Of a stretch of 64,000 nucleotides of DNA, positions 59,061 to 64,000 are shown in pieces. Within the stretch, counting starts at the first letter, position 1. The number at the start of each line of letters is the position of its first letter. The translations under genes and the position numbers were made by a program. Below the pieces are notes generated by a model. That model saw only the letters and a list, made by a program, of their open reading frames with translations, was not told where the DNA came from and ran no database searches. The stretch is taken from positions 27,156,001 to 27,220,000 of the forward strand of contig OZ231127.1 in assembly GCA_965153355.1 (NCBI GenBank), written 5' to 3'. This DNA is from Flaccisagitta enflata (lineage: Eukaryota > Chaetognatha > Sagittoidea > Aphragmophora).

Positions 59061-59441
59061 TACATGATAATAGAACTGCAGAAAAAAACGTAGAAAGAAA
59101 ACTCTGATGGTGCGGAGTTTTCATCTGTTGACGCAGATACCGAATCATGAATATGCGCGTAATGATTTTGGGGATTGAAACTGGTTAAAGACCTTATTTG
59201 CATTCGCCGGCGTAAACTCGATTTCAACGAGCGAACTCACGCTCCAATCTTCTTTTGAATTTCCCCTTTTTTGATCACGCGAATCTGAACATAGCTTTGA
59301 ATATTGTTGACGCTCTCTGTCTTTCCGTGTGCAATTCCGTCTGTCTCAGTGTTTCGTTCGGGCACTGTCTGTCTGTCTTTGTTTTTTGTCCCTCTCCTTC
59401 TCTTTGTCTCTCTTTGTTTCTCTTAGTCTATCTTTGTGTGT

Positions 59442-59446
<5 letters not shown>

Positions 59447-59532
<86 letters not shown>

Positions 59533-59709
59533 CTCATAGTGCAATGTCTTCTGCGTGCGAATATCCAACATTACATGCGTGTACGCGTGGATAGGTCTAC
59601 GTGCATTCCGTCGTGTGCGTCTCTATGCTGCCCGTTGCGCGTGCGTGTGCGCCGTTTAAATCAAATGCTTGCGATGGATTTTTTCCCTCTTTCTCGACAT
59701 TTTCCCCGA

Positions 59710-59807
<98 letters not shown>

Positions 59808-60194
59808 CCAGATTTATCTCACACGTCGTTTCGACATTCACTCTCGACGCACTGACAAATCGGATTCGCATGAGCTCGCACAGTCACGCAGTCCTTTCTT
59901 TCTTCTCCTAACTGTCCAGCGCTCTCCGTCTAGCTTTGAGCTCTGGAAGATCCGCAGTCCTTTCTTTCTTTTTCCTACCGTCTGTTATTCTACTTATAGC
60001 TCGGTCCAAAACTTTGTTGAGCAGTTTGTTTTCAAGCGTTCTCTGTTAAGCTCTGTTACCTTTGCTATTCTACACATTGGTATTGCTACATCGTTGCCAA
60101 CTCTTCCTTTCATCGTTTGTCTCTACCCGAGTCCCCGACCCTCAGTCCGGCTGTCTTTCCGTTCGTTTCTAAGGTCTCCCTAATACTGTCTGTT

Positions 60195-60275
<81 letters not shown>

Positions 60276-60419
60276 CAATGCCTCCCAATTTGCAATTACG
60301 CGAAAGCAACTGTTTGGCATTTGCAATTTGCAACTGCAATGCTCACTCAAGCCTCGTTGACGCTGATCTGGTGACGTCAGCAACACGAAAAGGAGAGACA
60401 GCAACAGAGAATCACAGAG

Positions 60420-60496
<77 letters not shown>

Positions 60497-60526
60497 GTGA
60501 GTGAGTGAGTGAGTGAGTGAGTGAGT

Positions 60527-60607
<81 letters not shown>
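59447..60607. repeat. (CT)n and (GA)n tracts of copy 2
   Basis: Tracts at 59447-59527, 59712-59804, 60208-60271 and 60422-60607. The last contains a (GAGT)n block that copy 1 lacks. Confidence 0.95.
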
Positions 60608-60612
<5 letters not shown>

Positions 60613-61204
60613 TAGACAGAGGTAGGAGGGAATACCGGATAGAATTTTTTCTCAGTGATTTTTTGGAGATTGTTAAATGATTGATGACGGAAAAAAGTCG
60701 GGTAAATGGGCTAAATGGAGCGTTCATTCAATAAGTAGGTTAATGAGTATCGATGCGACTTTTATTGATCGAATCTTTAACTGGTAATCCAGATGTAATG
60801 AGGCAGGTTGATTCAAGGTTGATTTAAGGCGAGCGAAACTTCATCGTCCGGAATCATGTCCGTCGGTCCATCATGCTCTCTCTAAATCACACCGTTAGTT
60901 CAGAACGTCTTGTAGTTCATGGCCCTGCTCTTAACAATGAGAGATAAAACTTTTTTACCACTAATGAACTGGATTTCATTAACTATAAAATTAATTGGAA
61001 CCATTTGTCACTGGCCACTAAATACACTAGACAGTGTATGAATACACTTACGTTTTCAGAGTTTTCAAATAAACTAAGTATATACTAAGTTCAAAACATA
61101 GGAATTATTAATATCAAACCAAGATATTCCTCAAAATCAAATACTTTGGACAAGCATTTTTCATAGTCCCTTCCCTTACATAATCTCTCGCGGCTAATCA
61201 TTTT

Positions 61205-61400
61205 TAGTCGCGTGCACGCGACTCTACACCCCGCTTTGTCCGTCGGTTGGTTGGTCGGTTGGTCGGTCACACTTTACTTTTTTTTATGATTTTATTTCTT
61301 TGACCTCACTGCTCCTGCCCAAATGGTCTGGTGACCTCAGATATGGCTTCTGCCCACCCGCATGCGACTTCGGTAGCCGTGTATCCGGCCTTGTTCTACT
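61205..61400 (-). mobile_element. Family B element, partner of 34803-35000
   Basis: Same place and orientation as in copy 1, with minor substitutions. Confidence 0.88.
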
Positions 61401-61777
61401 CCACTGAGATTGACGATTTTCCGGCAGATGCGACAGTTCTCTATCATCATCCTTTTATCGAGAAATTCTCGCGTCTGCGTGCAACGAGACGCGCGCGAGC
61501 CCAGTGCACGCAGTTACACGAAGCTATTCTAGCACTTTAACAGTTGAAGAGAAGAAATAGAAGAAAAAGAAGAAAAAAAGATTAAAACCCATCGATGGGC
61601 TTTCGCGCGTGTGTGTGCACTGACATGGGAACGCGTGTACATTCGCGTGTCACGCATGACTCTGAATGCCGCTAGAAGACTGCGCGCACGGCACTCGCTT
61701 CCCACCGCACATGAAACTAAATCACGTTCAAATTTCGCGCTATCTTTCATAATCGCGAAATCATAGACAGAGGGAAA

Positions 61778-62725
<948 letters not shown>

Positions 62726-63072
62726 TCATGTTGTCAGAGTGTTACCAACAATTTTTTTTCGGGCTAAGCAGCAGCTCCAAAACCACAACTGCACTGCACC
62801 CAGTGTTCTTCCTTCACATCAAAACGCTTTCACGGCCCGGTTTCTGTCATAATAAAAGGACGTACCATAACCAGTAAATACGTCCCTGCCATTACCAGTG
62901 CAATGCCCACTCTCAATCGTAATCAAGAACCTGCCTCATGCCCTCATGCCCTCATCATTTGTATGGGTAAAAATCTCAAAAAAAAAAAAAAAAAAAAAAA
63001 GTGGATAGGCAATTGTATGCATTCCTTTGCCGATTATCTTTGTGTCGGTGTTGACCTTCTTTGCCTTGTTTA

Positions 63073-63225
63073 AACATGGCCGGATACACGGCAGGACAGT
63101 CGCGGACGGTTGGGCAGGAGCAGTTATGCAAAAACCGCTTGCGATTAAAAATTGTTACGGACGGACGGACGGACGGACCGACCAAAACGGCAAAGTGTTG
63201 AGTCGCGTGTCCGCGACTAAAAATG
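63073..63225 (+). mobile_element. Family B element private to copy 2
   Basis: It begins AACATGGCCGGATACACGGC, has GGGCAGGAGCAGTTATGCAA and a GGACGGACGGACGGACGGAC tract, and ends GAGTCGCGTGTCCGCGACTA AAA. Copy 1 near 36590 has the empty site CTTGTTTAAAAAATGAATC. Confidence 0.9.
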
Positions 63226-64000
63226 AATCAATCGTAGCTATCTATTGTTTGGGATAGTTTGTGCTTCGTATCATCATTTTCTATCTACTCTGTTATCATT
63301 TTGTAACCTAGTGTATGCGCACAGCCGCACAGGTCTCAATTGTTGTAGCCATCGTCCTTGCTGTTGTCAACCGTGAACACGCCCGGTTTCTGAATTGGCG
63401 TTCTCGACTGAACTCGACTCCGGGTCGTCTGCCCGGCTTCTTGATCTCTCTCACGCTACAACGCCAGTGTCTCTCGCCACAACGCCAGTGTCTCTCGCCT
63501 TGGAAAACCACTGCTGCAGCCAGAATTTGATGAGACGTTGATGACAAAAAAGATGACGACGAGATGGACGTCAAATGACGCTAGCTACAACCACGAATAC
63601 GAGCGGCGTGGACGACGACGAACATGACGAGTTAGTAATGAAAGACGACGAATAGGATGACGAGATCCAGCAATACAATTGACGCCCTCGACGTTAACGA
63701 CGTCAGAAACGACGTTTGGGACGTTGACGACGCCGTGGACGACGTGTCGCGTCGACGCCGACAACAACGAAGACGATGACAAAAACGAGTGGCAACGTCA
63801 ACGACATTTGAAAAAAAAGCGTCAAAAAACGTCGGGTACGACGACGCCGTTTACGAATGTAACGACGAGGACAGGGGAAAAAACGACGACGACAGGAAAG
63901 ATGGAACATTTTGACGACGACGACGCCGATGACGACGACGACGACCACCACCACCACCACCACCACCACCATGACCATCTCGACAACGCCAGAAAAGACT

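Overview
The window is eukaryotic genomic DNA from an animal. It carries spliced GT-AG genes with many small exons, a Sex-comb-on-midleg (Scm) Polycomb protein (a metazoan family), several DNA transposon families, a LINE fragment, and an extreme load of microsatellites, chiefly (CT)n/(GA)n. A degenerate CCCTAA-type array near 1.7 kb fits a TTAGGG-telomere lineage. A marine invertebrate is my best guess, but the species and phylum cannot be fixed from the sequence.

Two protein-coding genes can be rebuilt exon by exon, with every splice phase closing. (1) An inositol hexakisphosphate kinase (IP6K) lies on the + strand, ten coding exons from 2882 to 10373, 675 aa as modelled. (2) The C-terminal 677 aa of Scm lie on the - strand, ten exons from 26878 down to 22379, with a Ser/Pro/Gln-rich linker, a SLED domain and a C-terminal SAM domain. 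The genes are convergent, with about 12 kb of repeats between them. The zinc-finger and MBT exons expected upstream of the Scm fragment are not seen in the remaining 37 kb.

Layout: 0-2.4 kb, minisatellites and small elements; 2.4-10.4 kb, IP6K with introns full of repeats; 10.4-21 kb, a dense mosaic of nested inverted-repeat elements (families A, B and D, several fold-backs, a roughly 170-bp satellite) plus a weak coding candidate near 15 kb; 22.4-26.9 kb, Scm; 27-29 kb, microsatellites and family B; 29.0-37.4 kb, copy 1 of a segmental duplication; 37.4-54.9 kb, microsatellites, a LINE reverse transcriptase lying inside a (TC)n tract, a G-rich minisatellite beside a 10-N gap, two hAT-type elements, a family A cluster and a degenerate direct repeat; 54.9-64.0 kb, copy 2 of the duplication, running off the window.

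The most informative point is that the duplicated copies and nested elements give empty-site/filled-site pairs. These set element ends and target-site duplications by direct comparison, without a database. The best candidate for something undescribed is family A: paired inverted end modules of about 60-80 bp with a stable CCCC-TTCG-GGGG hairpin, enclosing a GGAC-type tract and a minisatellite of about 22 bp. At least nine copies are present, some nested in each other. No bacterial-type system, CRISPR array or virus was seen.
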